DNA from: Jiella pacifica
GTDB taxonomy: Bacteria > Pseudomonadota > Alphaproteobacteria > Rhizobiales > Rhizobiaceae
DNA: 64,000 nucleotides
Reading direction: 5' to 3'
Assembly (NCBI RefSeq): GCF_010500815.1
Contig: NZ_JAAAMG010000009.1
Location: 144,893 to 208,892 of the forward strand
Position numbers and translations under genes: made by a program. The notes under the pieces are model-generated. The model had not been told where the DNA came from, searched no databases, and worked only from the letters and a program-made list of their open reading frames with translations. Within the stretch, counting starts at the first letter, position 1; every line of letters begins with the position of its first letter. Positions 50,959-60,054 of this stretch are shown piece by piece.

Positions 50959-52071
50959 TCAACCGCTGCGAAAGCGGTTGGCCGCCTCCAGCGCCGCCTT
51001 CTGCGCGTCGGCGTCCAGACCGCGGAAGAAATCGTCGAGTCCCGGGTCGCTGTTCTTCATCCGCTTGGCGAGCACCGCCCATTTGGCCGCAGCGGCAACG
51101 TCCGGCTCGGTGCCGATCCCGTCCTTGTAGAGATGGGCGACGCGGTTGATGGCGATCGGATTGCCGAGGTCGGCGGCATGTTTCAGGAAGCGAAAGCCTT
51201 CCTCGGGCTTGGCCTCGCCGCCCTTGCCGTTGATCAGCCAGATTCCGTATTCGATCTGGGCGATGGTGAAGCCGTTGAGCGCCGCAGCGTGCAGGAAGGC
51301 CCGCGCCTTGGCGGGATCGGCGGTGACGCCCCGGCCGTTCGCATAGAGCTGCGACATGGCGTACTGCGCCTCGGGCACGCCGGCGCTGGCGGCGCGCTGG
51401 AAATAGCGGGCCGCCTCGCTGAAGCCGCCGGCCGGCGAGGTCTCGATCAGCATCTGGCCGAAATTGTATTCGGCGAGCGGCAGCCCCGCCTCGGCCGCCG
51501 CCTTCATCAGGTCGCGCGCCTGCGCCTCGTCCTGTTTGACGGCCGACCCCTCGATCAGCATCATCGCGTAGCGAAACTGCGCCTCGGAATTGCCTGCCGT
51601 GGCCGCCGCCTTGTACCAGCGCGCCGCCTCCTGAAGGTTGCGCGCGACGCCGAGCCCGCGCGAATAGATCTCGCCGAGCAGGGTCTGCGCCGCCGGGTCG
51701 CCGAGATTGGCGAGCGGCTCGGCGAGTTCCACGGCGGTGAGATAATAGCCGCGCTGGAAGGCGCCATAGGCGAGATCGGTTTTGGTCGGCCCGGGCGCCG
51801 GCTTTGCCGCCTCGCTCGCCGGGGTTTCGGCGGCACCTGCCGGGTCCTTGGCGGTGGCGGGCGTCTCCACGGCTTGAGCCGTGCGAGGGGCGTCGGCGGG
51901 GGGCTTGTCCCGCTGCGGCCGTTCGGACGGCGTTGCCACGCTTGCGTCAGCCGCGATCGCCGCCGGCAGCCCTGCCCCACCACCGCCGAAAAGCGCCGCC
52001 ACGACGCCCGCCACCGCAAGGCCGGCAAAGCGGCGGCTCGGCCGATGATTGCGGCAAACCCGGCTGGTCAT
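50959..52071 (-). CDS. Secreted Sel1-repeat protein
   Basis: This 370-aa protein has a membrane-targeting N-terminus (FAGLAVAGVVAALFGGGGAG), a Pro/Ala-rich linker and about six Sel1 repeats from residue 105 onward (AQTLLGEIYSRGLGVARNLQ, AQYAMSQLYANGRGVTADPA). Sel1 arrays mediate protein contacts, often in envelope signalling or assembly. Its ATG overlaps the ThiE-like stop by 4 bp. Confidence 0.88.
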   Translation of the reverse strand: MTSRVCRNHRPSRRFAGLAVAGVVAALFGGGGAGLPAAIAADASVATPSERPQRDKPPADAPRTAQAVETPATAKDPAGAAETPASEAAKPAPGPTKTDLAYGAFQRGYYLTAVELAEPLANLGDPAAQTLLGEIYSRGLGVARNLQEAARWYKAAATAGNSEAQFRYAMMLIEGSAVKQDEAQARDLMKAAAEAGLPLAEYNFGQMLIETSPAGGFSEAARYFQRAASAGVPEAQYAMSQLYANGRGVTADPAKARAFLHAAALNGFTIAQIEYGIWLINGKGGEAKPEEGFRFLKHAADLGNPIAINRVAHLYKDGIGTEPDVAAAAKWAVLAKRMKNSDPGLDDFFRGLDADAQKAALEAANRFRSG

Positions 52072-52721
52072 TGGGATATCCGCTCGAAAAAGGCGTCGAA
52101 CGTCTGGTTGGCGGCACGGACGGCAGCCTCCGGATCGGCGTCCGCGCCGAATACGGCCTCAGACAGGGCGATGAACTCCGCCCCCGTCTCCGCCGCCGCC
52201 TCGAGCGTCGCCAGATCGCCGCCGCCCAGAAGGATGCACGGAACTTCGACGATCTCCGCCCACCATTCGGCCAGCGCCAGGCTCTTGGGATGGGGCGCGG
52301 CCTCCGCTTCCGCGCCGAAACGACCGAAAAGCATGTAGTCGGGCATGAGCTCGCCGGCTTCCAGCGCCTCGTGCCGGGTCTCGAAACCCGACGCCCCGAC
52401 GATCAGCCGTGGCTGATGACGCGACACCGCATCGCCCAGCGTCTCCAGGTCGCCCCCCGACAGGTGCAGACCGTCGGCCTTGGTCCGCCCGGCGGCGCGG
52501 CTGTCGTCGATGACGATCGCCGCCGCCCCCGCCGCCTGGATCAGCGGCACGAGCGTCTCGGCAAAGGCCTGGAACGCGTCGTCGTCGCGTCCGGCCGGAT
52601 CGATGAGCACGGAGGCGACGTCGCCGCCGGACAGCGCAGCGCGCATCCTGGATTCGGCGTCGGCGTCGGTGAGCGGCGTCGTGACGAGCACGAGCTGGGG
52701 GCGGATCGGATTGGAAATCAT
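52068..52721 (-). CDS. Thiamine phosphate synthase-like (ThiE/TenI family) protein
   Basis: The 217-aa TIM-barrel protein has a ThiE-like layout: AAAIVIDDSRAAGRTKADGLHL corresponds to the D-(V)GVHLG region, and CILLGGGDLATLEAAAETGA to the phosphate-binding end. The usual GVHLGQ motif is altered to GLHLSGG. No other thiamine gene lies nearby. It may be a diverged homologue and not the main ThiE. Confidence 0.75.
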   Translation of the reverse strand: MISNPIRPQLVLVTTPLTDADAESRMRAALSGGDVASVLIDPAGRDDDAFQAFAETLVPLIQAAGAAAIVIDDSRAAGRTKADGLHLSGGDLETLGDAVSRHQPRLIVGASGFETRHEALEAGELMPDYMLFGRFGAEAEAAPHPKSLALAEWWAEIVEVPCILLGGGDLATLEAAAETGAEFIALSEAVFGADADPEAAVRAANQTFDAFFERISQ

Positions 52722-53016
52722 GGTGCGTCGTCGATACTCCAGTCGGGCGGGAGTGTGAAGGCCGCCGGCGAAGGCCGCGATCGAGGCATGTGGTGCGTCA
52801 CCGGCGTTCGCCGTCCGCTTCCATCATGCACTCGACTTCATCTGGAACTTCATTAATCGACGCCAAAACTCTGTTTTATAGAAGCTTTATTAGATCCTGA
52901 CGATAGCAAAGAGCCGCGCACGGACGCCCCTGTCGCCGCGTCGATGCCCGGAACCGCTCTTGCAGACGAAAGGCCGCCCGCCTAAGCCGGTCGCAGGAGA
53001 AGGACCTCGCATTCCC

Positions 53017-53775
53017 GTGATCACCGACCCGCTGTTTTACCTCGTCGCCATTCCGGCGGTGGTCATGATCGGCCTGTCCAAGGGCGGCTTCGGCGGCACC
53101 GGAGCCCTGATCGGCGTTCCGCTGATGGCGATCGCCGTCGATCCGGTGACCGCCGCCGGCGTCCTCCTGCCGATCCTCGTCGTCATGGACGTGATCGGCC
53201 TCGTCGCCTGGCGCGGCAATTTCGATCGCGGCGTCGTCCTCACCATGCTTCCGGCGGCCGCGCTCGGCGTCCTCGCCGGCTACCTCACCGCCAGTTCGGT
53301 GTCCGAGGATGCCTTCCGGATGACCATCGGCCTTCTGACGCTGTGGTTCTTCGCCAACTGGTTCTTCGGCGAGCAGCGGCGGGCCCGCGCGGCGCGGCCG
53401 CAACAGCCGGTGAAGGGCGCTTTCTGGGGTGCGGCGGCAGGCTTTGCCAGCTTCGTCAGCCATGCCGGGGGGCCGCCCTATCAGGTCTACGTCGTGCCGT
53501 TGAAGATCGCACCGCCGGTCTACGCCGGCACGTCGGTGATCTTCTTCGCCGCGGTCAACGCCATGAAGCTCGTGCCGTATTTCCTGCTCGGCCAGTTCTC
53601 CCACGACAACCTCGCCACCTCCGCCGCGCTGTTGCCGCTCGCGCCGATCGCGACGCTCGCCGGCGTCTGGCTGGTCAGGCGGACCGAGACGGTACTGTTT
53701 TATAAAATCATCTATTGGCTGCTGCTGCCGATCGGGCTGAAACTCGTCTATGACGGAGCGACGGCGCTCTTGTGA
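53017..53775 (+). CDS. TauE/SafE family sulfite exporter-like permease
   Basis: I use the GTG at 53017, preceded by AGGAGAAGG; a TTG at 52960 is also open. The 252-aa protein has about eight helices and the family pattern GLSKGGFGGTGALIGVPLMA near the N-terminus, with SFVSHAGGPPYQVYV in the middle. It may move sulfite, sulfonates or organic acids. Its stop is 61 bp before the acyl-CoA synthetase. Confidence 0.87.
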   Translation: MITDPLFYLVAIPAVVMIGLSKGGFGGTGALIGVPLMAIAVDPVTAAGVLLPILVVMDVIGLVAWRGNFDRGVVLTMLPAAALGVLAGYLTASSVSEDAFRMTIGLLTLWFFANWFFGEQRRARAARPQQPVKGAFWGAAAGFASFVSHAGGPPYQVYVVPLKIAPPVYAGTSVIFFAAVNAMKLVPYFLLGQFSHDNLATSAALLPLAPIATLAGVWLVRRTETVLFYKIIYWLLLPIGLKLVYDGATALL

Positions 53776-53836
53776 CGGCGCGGGACATGGGAAGGAAGTC
53801 GGCAGAGACCGACGGACGAATCGACGGGAGGACCTG

Positions 53837-55471
53837 ATGGGCATCTATGACGAAGATCTCGATCGCAATGCCGCGAACTACCAGCCGCTGACGCCGCTCA
53901 GCCATCTGTCGCGGGCAGCCCAGATCCATCCCGAACGCATCGCGATCATCCACGGCTCGCTGCGCCGCACCTACCGCGACTTCTACGCCCGCTCGCGCCG
54001 TCTCGCCTCGGCCCTCGCGCAGCGCGGCATCGGCCGCGGCGACACCGTCGCGGTGATGCTCTCCAACACGCCGGCAATGCTCGAAGCCCACCACGGCGTG
54101 CCGATGGCCGGAGCCGTCCTCCTGTCGATCAACACCCGCCTCGACGCCGAGATCATCGCCTTCCAGCTCGATCATTCCGAAACGAAGATCGTCGTCGTCG
54201 ATCGCGAGTTTTCCGCCGTCATGGCCGCGGCGCTGGACAAGGCGCGCGTTACGCCGCTCGTCGTCGACTATGACGATCCGGACTTTCCCGAAGATGCGCC
54301 GGCAAAGAAGGGCCAGCCGATCGGCAGCCTCGAATGGGAGGCGCTGCTGGCCGAGGGCGATCCGGCGTTCGAGTGGCATATGCCGACCGACGAGTGGGAC
54401 GCGATCTCGCTGAACTACACCTCCGGCACCACCGGCAATCCGAAAGGCGTCGTCTACCACCATCGCGGCGCGGCGCTGATGGGCTATGCCAACATCGTCG
54501 CGGCCGGCATGACCGGCCATCCGGTCTATCTGTGGACCCTGCCGATGTTCCACTGCAACGGCTGGTGCTTCCCCTGGACGCTGGCGCTGCAGGCAGGCAC
54601 CCATGTGTGCCTCAGATGGGTCCGGCCGAAGGCGGTGTACGACGCCATCGCCGATCACGGCGTGACGCATCTGTGCGGCGCGCCGATCGTCATGGCGACG
54701 CTGGTGAACGCCGATGAGGCCGACAAGCGGGACTTCAGCCACACCGTCACCTTCAACACCGCCGCCGCCCCGCCGCCCCAGTCGGTGCTGGCTGGGATGC
54801 GCGACGCCGGATTCGCGGTCAATCATCTCTATGGCCTGACGGAGACCTACGGGCCCGCGGTGGTCAATGCCTGGAAGGCGGAGTGGGATGCGCTCGACGG
54901 GCCGGGTCAGGCCGCGAAGAAGGCACGCCAGGGCGTCCGCTATCCGGCGCTCGAGGATCTGGCGGTGATGGATGCCGAGACGATGGAGAAGGTGCCGGCC
55001 GACGGCGAGACGATCGGCGAAGTCATGTTCCGCGGCAACATCGTCATGCGCGGCTATCTGAAGAACCCCGGAGCCTCGGCCGAGGCGTTCCGCGGCGGCT
55101 GGTTCCACTCGGGCGATCTCGGCGTCTGCCACGAGGACGGCTACATCGAACTGAAGGACCGGGCGAAGGACATCATCATCTCCGGCGGCGAGAACATCTC
55201 GTCCATCGAGGTGGAGAACGCCCTTTATCAGCACCCGGCGGTGCAGACCGCTGCCGTCGTGGCCAGGCACGACGACAAATGGGGCGAGGTGCCCCTCGCC
55301 TTCGTCGAGCTGAAGCCCGGCCGGCAGGTCACCGCCGAAGAGCTGATCGCCCACTGCCGCGAAAAACTCGCCCGCTTCAAATGTCCGAAGGAGATCCGCT
55401 TCGCCGAGGTGCCGAAGACCTCGACCGGCAAGATCCAGAAATACGTCTTGAGGAAGATGACCGAAGAGTGA
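53837..55471 (+). CDS. Acyl-CoA synthetase (AMP-forming), medium-chain / DmdB-like
   Basis: The 544-aa adenylating enzyme begins at ATG 53837 after GGGAGG. It has the AMP-binding loop YTSGTTGNPKGVVY, the A5 motif LYGLTETYGPA, HSGDLGVCHEDGYIELKDRAKD and the C-terminal lysine in PKTSTGKIQKYVLR. It converts a carboxylic acid to its CoA thioester. The family includes 3-methylmercaptopropionyl-CoA ligases, but the substrate is not fixed by sequence. Confidence 0.9.
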   Translation: MGIYDEDLDRNAANYQPLTPLSHLSRAAQIHPERIAIIHGSLRRTYRDFYARSRRLASALAQRGIGRGDTVAVMLSNTPAMLEAHHGVPMAGAVLLSINTRLDAEIIAFQLDHSETKIVVVDREFSAVMAAALDKARVTPLVVDYDDPDFPEDAPAKKGQPIGSLEWEALLAEGDPAFEWHMPTDEWDAISLNYTSGTTGNPKGVVYHHRGAALMGYANIVAAGMTGHPVYLWTLPMFHCNGWCFPWTLALQAGTHVCLRWVRPKAVYDAIADHGVTHLCGAPIVMATLVNADEADKRDFSHTVTFNTAAAPPPQSVLAGMRDAGFAVNHLYGLTETYGPAVVNAWKAEWDALDGPGQAAKKARQGVRYPALEDLAVMDAETMEKVPADGETIGEVMFRGNIVMRGYLKNPGASAEAFRGGWFHSGDLGVCHEDGYIELKDRAKDIIISGGENISSIEVENALYQHPAVQTAAVVARHDDKWGEVPLAFVELKPGRQVTAEELIAHCREKLARFKCPKEIRFAEVPKTSTGKIQKYVLRKMTEE

Positions 55472-55495
55472 GGCGGCCGGTGATCCGGAGGGCGA

Positions 55496-55518
55496 AGAAA
55501 AAGGGCCTCGACGGCCCC
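55496..55518 (-). terminator. Rho-independent terminator of the YdcH-type gene
   Basis: On the minus strand GGGCC and GGCCC pair around a 5-base loop, followed by TTTTTCTTC. It lies about 85 bp after the YdcH stop, in the gap between convergent genes. Confidence 0.65.
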
Positions 55519-55525
55519 TCGCGAT

Positions 55526-55551
55526 CCGAACGTGGCTGACGCCACGTTCGG
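55526..55551. repeat. Perfect 11-bp hairpin between convergent genes
   Basis: CCGAACGTGGC and GCCACGTTCGG pair exactly around a four-base loop. There is no adjacent T-run. With the neighbouring terminator it separates the acyl-CoA synthetase and YdcH-type transcripts. Confidence 0.6.
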
Positions 55552-55601
55552 CAGTGCGTCGACGCATCGCGGCTCGACGCGTCTCGATGACTGCTCTCCT
55601 C

Positions 55602-55778
55602 TTACTGCTCTTCGCGCCTCAGCCGCTCGATCTCCTCCTTCAGCTTCAGCTTCCTGCGCTTCATCTCCCCGAGTTCCGCATCGCTCATGGCTGGTTTCGA
55701 GACCATCGCTGCCGTAATCTCCTGATCGAGGGCAGAATGGCGCTGCTCCAGCGTCGTGATGTGGGTGTTCAAGGACAT
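55602..55778 (-). CDS. YdcH family (DUF465) small protein
   Basis: This 58-aa protein is nearly all helix. It starts MSLNTHITTLEQRHSALDQE and ends with EMKRRKLKLKEEIERLRRE, the charged C-terminal half typical of YdcH. I choose ATG 55778 for its GGGAG spacing; ATG 55784 adds two residues. Function unknown. Confidence 0.85.
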   Translation of the reverse strand: MSLNTHITTLEQRHSALDQEITAAMVSKPAMSDAELGEMKRRKLKLKEEIERLRREEQ

Positions 55779-55991
55779 GGGCATCTCCCTTCGAGGGTTG
55801 GGGTCCGGCACGCCAGACTTCAGCCGTGACTGAAACCGGGCGAGCGTGTCATAGAACTTTGGTACTGTCGAACGAGGAAGCAAGATTCCGCCGGGTCACG
55901 CACTTGGCCGGTTTACAAATTGTGACGGTGTGGCAAGAGCTTCCTCGGGAAGCCGTTCGGCCCCGCGACGAAGTGTCTCGAAAGGAAACAG

Positions 55992-56195
55992 ATGGGGGAA
56001 CAGGAGCAGGCGGGCCTCAGGCTCGAAGTGGCGAGGCTTCGCCAGGAACATGCGGATTTCGACGCGGCGGTCAACGCGATGGAAGCGATGGGATGTGACC
56101 GCCTGCGCGTGCAGCGCATGAAGAAGAAGAAGCTCGCCATCAAGGACCGGCTGCAGGACCTCGAGGATCAGATCATTCCGGACATCAGCGCGTGA
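55992..56195 (+). CDS. Second YdcH-like small protein, coupled to purE
   Basis: The 67-aa helical protein has [20 protein letters not shown] and [20 protein letters not shown], the same layout as YdcH. Its TGA overlaps the purE GTG. It is divergent from the first YdcH-type gene with about 210 bp between them, so the two may be old duplicates. Confidence 0.85.
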   Translation: MGEQEQAGLRLEVARLRQEHADFDAAVNAMEAMGCDRLRVQRMKKKKLAIKDRLQDLEDQIIPDISA

Positions 56196-56689
56196 GCATG
56201 CCGTCGACACCCGTCGCGATCATCATGGGCAGCCAGTCCGACTGGCCGGTGATGAAGAACGCCGCCGAGACGCTGGAGCAGCTGGGCATCGGCCATCAGG
56301 CCCGCATCGTCTCGGCCCACCGCACGCCCGAGCGGCTCTATCGCTTTGCCGCGGGCGCGCGCGAGGCAGGCTTCAAGGTGATCATCGCCGGGGCCGGCGG
56401 CGCCGCCCATCTCCCCGGCATGACCGCGGCGATGACGCCGCTGCCGGTGTTCGGCGTGCCGGTGGAAAGCCGCGCGCTTTCGGGCAAGGACAGCCTCCTG
56501 TCGATCGTCCAGATGCCCGCCGGCATTCCCGTCGGGACTCTCGCCATCGGCAGGGCCGGCGCCGTCAATGCGGCGCTGCTGGCCGCCGCAGTCCTGGCGC
56601 TGTCCGATGAGGGCTTGGCCGAGCGCCTCGACGCCTATCGCGCCGCCCAGACGGCTTCGGTGGAGGAAACGCCGAGGGACGAAGCGTGA
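56192..56689 (+). CDS. purE: 5-(carboxyamino)imidazole ribonucleotide mutase
   Basis: The 165-aa class I PurE rearranges N5-CAIR to CAIR in purine synthesis. It shows [22 protein letters not shown] and [11 protein letters not shown]. The GTG at 56192 overlaps the previous stop; ATG 56198 is an alternative. It is coupled to purK. Confidence 0.96.
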   Translation: MSMPSTPVAIIMGSQSDWPVMKNAAETLEQLGIGHQARIVSAHRTPERLYRFAAGAREAGFKVIIAGAGGAAHLPGMTAAMTPLPVFGVPVESRALSGKDSLLSIVQMPAGIPVGTLAIGRAGAVNAALLAAAVLALSDEGLAERLDAYRAAQTASVEETPRDEA

Positions 56690-57768
56690 GCGCGTTGCAG
56701 CCCGGATCGACCATCGGCATCGTCGGCGGCGGCCAGCTCGGCCGCATGCTGGCGATGGCCGCCGCCAGGTTCGGCTACAAGATCGCCGTCCTTGACCCCG
56801 ATTCGGCCTGCCCGGCGAGCCAGGTGGCGAACACCACCGTCGTCGGACCCTATGACGACGAGGCCTGCCTGAAGCGCCTCGCCGCACTGTCCGACGTCGT
56901 CACCTACGAATTCGAGAACGTCGCCGTCGCCCCGCTCCGCCAGGCGCTCGGGCAGACGCCCCTCTTCCCGCCCGCCGAGGCGCTGGAAGTCTCCCAGGAC
57001 CGGGTGGTCGAAAAGGCGTTTCTCAACGGCATCGGCGTTGCCACCGCAGAATGGCGGGCGATCGACCGGGCGGACGAGCTCGGCCACGCCCTCCTCGATC
57101 TCGGCGGCGACTGCATCCTGAAGACCCGGCGCTTCGGCTATGACGGCAAGGGCCAGGCCCGGATCAGCGCCGACACCACCTTCACCGACGCCTTCGAGGC
57201 GATCGGCAGCGCCCCGGCCATCCTCGAAAAGAAGGTGCCCTTCAGCTTCGAGATGTCGGTCGTCGCCGCGCGCGGCCGCGACGGCGAAATCGCTGCCTTC
57301 GATCCGGCCGAAAACGTCCACAGCCTCGGCATCCTGAAGACGTCGACGGTCCCCGGCCAGGTCACCCCGGCGCTCGCGCAGGCCGCGGGGGACGTCGCCG
57401 CGAAAATCCTGACGAAGCTCGATTATGTCGGCGTCATCGGCGTCGAATTCTTCGTTGCCAAAGACGGCGCGCTCCTGGTCAACGAGATCGCCCCGCGGGT
57501 CCACAATTCCGGACATTGGACCGAGGCCGCCTGCCTCGCCTCTCAGTTCGAGCAGCATATCCGCGCCGTCGCCGGCCTGCCGCTGGCCAGCCCCGAGCGC
57601 CATTTCGACTGCGTGATGGAAAACCTCATCGGCGACGACGTCGGCCGCTTCGCCCAGCTTGTCGCCGAGCCCCGCAGCATGCTCCACCTCTATGGCAAGG
57701 CGGAGGCCCGCCGCGGCCGCAAGATGGGCCACGTCACCCGCGTCCTGCCGCGTTCGCGCGGCGTCTGA
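56686..57768 (+). CDS. purK: 5-(carboxyamino)imidazole ribonucleotide synthase
   Basis: The 360-aa ATP-grasp enzyme makes N5-CAIR from AIR, bicarbonate and ATP. It starts at a GTG overlapping the purE stop. It has [31 protein letters not shown] and [18 protein letters not shown]. Confidence 0.96.
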   Translation: MSALQPGSTIGIVGGGQLGRMLAMAAARFGYKIAVLDPDSACPASQVANTTVVGPYDDEACLKRLAALSDVVTYEFENVAVAPLRQALGQTPLFPPAEALEVSQDRVVEKAFLNGIGVATAEWRAIDRADELGHALLDLGGDCILKTRRFGYDGKGQARISADTTFTDAFEAIGSAPAILEKKVPFSFEMSVVAARGRDGEIAAFDPAENVHSLGILKTSTVPGQVTPALAQAAGDVAAKILTKLDYVGVIGVEFFVAKDGALLVNEIAPRVHNSGHWTEAACLASQFEQHIRAVAGLPLASPERHFDCVMENLIGDDVGRFAQLVAEPRSMLHLYGKAEARRGRKMGHVTRVLPRSRGV

Positions 57769-57934
57769 GCCCTGCTTTTTCGGTAATGTGGCCGCGATTT
57801 CCCGGTGATCGAGATTGACATCATTTCGTCTTCTGGCTATCTCGCAGCCACACGACGTGCCCGAGACGGTACGCTATTCAACATGCGGCGGAGCGGAAGG
57901 ACCCGATCGTCGCGACGATCGATCCGGTGAAGTC

Positions 57935-58060
57935 ATGAAGATCAAGAATTCCCTCAAGGCCCTGAAGTCCCGCCACCGCGCCAACCGCATGGTTCGCCGC
58001 AAGGGCCGTATCTACATCATCAACAAGGAAGCGCCGCGCTTCAAGGCCCGCCAGGGCTGA
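57935..58060 (+). CDS. rpmJ: Ribosomal protein bL36, cysteine-free form
   Basis: This 41-aa protein begins [14 protein letters not shown] and ends APRFKARQG. It has no cysteine, so no zinc site, which is usual for this class. A strong terminator follows. Confidence 0.95.
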   Translation: MKIKNSLKALKSRHRANRMVRRKGRIYIINKEAPRFKARQG

Positions 58061-58110
58061 AGCCGCAGCCCCGGCTCGTCGCCGGGCGCGCTGACCTTGC
58101 AATCCTTGAG

Positions 58111-58143
58111 ACCCGCCCGCGGATTCGTCCCGGGCGGGTTTTT
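58111..58143 (+). terminator. Rho-independent terminator after rpmJ
   Basis: ACCCGCCCG (from 58111) pairs with CGGGCGGGT (58131-58139), followed by a run of T. It lies 50 bp after the stop. Confidence 0.85.
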
Positions 58144-58189
58144 CGCATTGGATGCCTCACGACATCGTCAAATTGACAGCGGCGGGGCG

Positions 58190-58990
58190 ATGGACGAATC
58201 TTTCCCGATGCGGATCACCTCGTCTGTCGCCATAGCCCTCGCGCTCGCCTTGTCACCGGCCATCCCTGCCGCCGCGCAGGAGAGCGCTCCGCCACTCTTG
58301 GCGCCGCCGGACAGCGCGCCGGGCGACGGGAAGGCACCGGATCTCCTCCCTCCACCGGGCGACGACAACTCGCCGATGATCGTCCCGCCGCCGGACGAAT
58401 CGCCGAACGATGCCCCGGACGCCTTCGGCAGCGCACCGATTCCAGACGACCAGCCCGACGCGGCGCCGATCGATCAGGCGGAGGACGCCGCCAAGCCCGA
58501 CGAGACACCCGAGGAGAAGATCGACCGGCTGTTCTCGGAACTGCGCAAGGAGCCCGACGGCGCCAAGGCCGGTCGGCTCGCCGCGCGAATCGAGCGAGAA
58601 TGGCGCCGGTCGGGCAGCGCCACCATCGACCTCCTGATGCAGCGGGCGGCCAAGGCGATGGGCAAGAAGGACAACGCCGCGGCGATGGACGTCCTCGACC
58701 AGACGCTGGTCCTCGATCCCGGCTATGCGGAGGCATGGAATCGCCGCGCCACTTTGAACTTCTCGATGGACCGCTGGGGCAAGTCGCTCGCCGACATCGA
58801 GCAGACCCTGGCGCGCGAACCGCGCCACTGGGGCGCGATGATGGGACTGGCGATGATCCTCGAGCGCCTCGACGAAAAGGAAAAGGCGTTCGACACCTAT
58901 ATGCAGGTGCTCGCCGTCTATCCGGCGCTCAAATCCGCCCAGGACGCCGCCGGCCGCCTCGCCGATGAAATCACCGGCCCGGTGATCTGA
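58190..58990 (+). CDS. Secreted TPR protein with acidic Pro/Asp-rich linker
   Basis: The 266-aa product starts at ATG 58190 (GGCGGGG upstream) or at ATG 58208, which begins the signal peptide itself (MRITSSVAIALALALSPAIP). A low-complexity linker of Pro, Asp and Ala covers about residues 30-110. TPR-like repeats follow, including DQTLVLDPGYAEAWNRRATL and QTLAREPRHWGAMMGLAMIL. It probably acts as a periplasmic scaffold; partners are unknown. Confidence 0.85.
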   Translation: MDESFPMRITSSVAIALALALSPAIPAAAQESAPPLLAPPDSAPGDGKAPDLLPPPGDDNSPMIVPPPDESPNDAPDAFGSAPIPDDQPDAAPIDQAEDAAKPDETPEEKIDRLFSELRKEPDGAKAGRLAARIEREWRRSGSATIDLLMQRAAKAMGKKDNAAAMDVLDQTLVLDPGYAEAWNRRATLNFSMDRWGKSLADIEQTLAREPRHWGAMMGLAMILERLDEKEKAFDTYMQVLAVYPALKSAQDAAGRLADEITGPVI

Positions 58991-59346
58991 ACCTTTCCCG
59001 CGCCGTCCCGGCCGCCGCTCCCAGGCCCTCCGTTTCCCGGCATGGGAAAAACCGTCGCCTGCCAGTCGGGCGCCGAGGCGCAGGGCTGCGTGGCCGGCTA
59101 CGCCTCTCTTCGAAGGCGCCGCGCGCGCGGACCTTTGCACCTATCGCTGCGGGCTGCGCGGCTGGCCTTGTCCGGTGCAACTTTCCCGCTCCCCAAGAAC
59201 AGGAACAGCATCGCCGTCGGCGTTTCGCGGGTTAATGTATTGTAATGATCTCGTAATGCAGATCTAGGAACGATCGCCGACAACCCGGATTGTCCTTCAC
59301 GAGTGACGCGCACAGTCGCGTCGCAGCAACAATTGGAGGAAATATT
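58991..59346. other. Intergenic region with a possible promoter
   Basis: This 356-bp gap ends in AT-rich sequence (59233-59270, with TTAATG, TATTGTAATG and CTCGTAATG) likely to hold the promoter of the next gene. A short frame at 59042-59245 lacks a ribosome site and family resemblance. Confidence 0.45.
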
Positions 59347-59811
59347 ATGAAGAAGACGATTCTCGCGACGACGATCCTCGCATTCACCGCTGCGCCGGCG
59401 CTCGCCCAGTCGAGCAACGCCGGGTCGAACGCGGCGAAGAGCGACCAGACCAACGTGACGAACCAGTCCGGCACCACCGGCACGACCACCTCGGGCGCAG
59501 ACGCCAAGTCCGGCGTGAGCAACATGTCGGCCGAGGACATGGTAGCGTCCCAGAAGAAGGTTCTGAGCGCGCTGAAGTCCGCCGGCTACGAGGACGCTTC
59601 GATCATGGACGCAGCCTATCTCGTCGGCGCGACCACTCCGGATGGCGAGCAGGTCGTGATGATGATCGACACCAGCGGTCGCGTGATGGGCTCGCAGCGC
59701 CAGGGCGCGCAGAGTGGTCAGTCGGGCACGAGCGGCATGTCCTCGGACAACGACGACGCGACGAAGACGGGTTCGACCGAGAACGACGGCAGCGACAGCT
59801 CGTCGAACTGA
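59347..59811 (+). CDS. Small secreted Ser/Gly/Thr-rich protein, unrecognised
   Basis: ATG 59347 has a strong GGAGGAAAT site. The 154-aa product has a signal peptide (MKKTILATTILAFTAAPALA), a polar low-complexity segment, and a folded core at about 60-115 (AEDMVASQKKVLSALKSAGY, then DAAYLVGATTPDGEQVVMMI). The tail is disordered and acidic. The core faintly recalls PepSY-like domains. Function unknown. Confidence 0.75.
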   Translation: MKKTILATTILAFTAAPALAQSSNAGSNAAKSDQTNVTNQSGTTGTTTSGADAKSGVSNMSAEDMVASQKKVLSALKSAGYEDASIMDAAYLVGATTPDGEQVVMMIDTSGRVMGSQRQGAQSGQSGTSGMSSDNDDATKTGSTENDGSDSSSN

Positions 59812-59859
59812 TCCGACCCGCTCTGGCCCCGCTTTTCTCGGGGTTGCCGGCAGAACGAG

Positions 59860-59887
59860 GCCCGGCGCGACCATCGCGCCGGGCTTT
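59860..59887 (+). terminator. Rho-independent terminator after the small secreted protein gene
   Basis: GCCCGGCGCGA and TCGCGCCGGGC form a perfect 11-bp stem with a 3-base loop, followed by TTTCT. Confidence 0.8.
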
Positions 59888-60054
59888 CTGCGTCGGCTCC
59901 GGCCCCTTCGCAGTGCGGCAATGCTCCACGAAGGGAAGCTGGCGCCCGGCCACAGACTCGACAGCACCACCATAATTTCCTAGACAACGGCCATGATCAT
60001 CCCGCACCGCAAAGATTTCCGCCGCATTCCATTATCGAGACCGAGGCCGTCGAT

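Noticed and set aside
59042..59245. 67-aa frame in the gap before the small secreted protein
   Set aside because: No ribosome site or recognisable sequence, and it overlaps probable promoter DNA.
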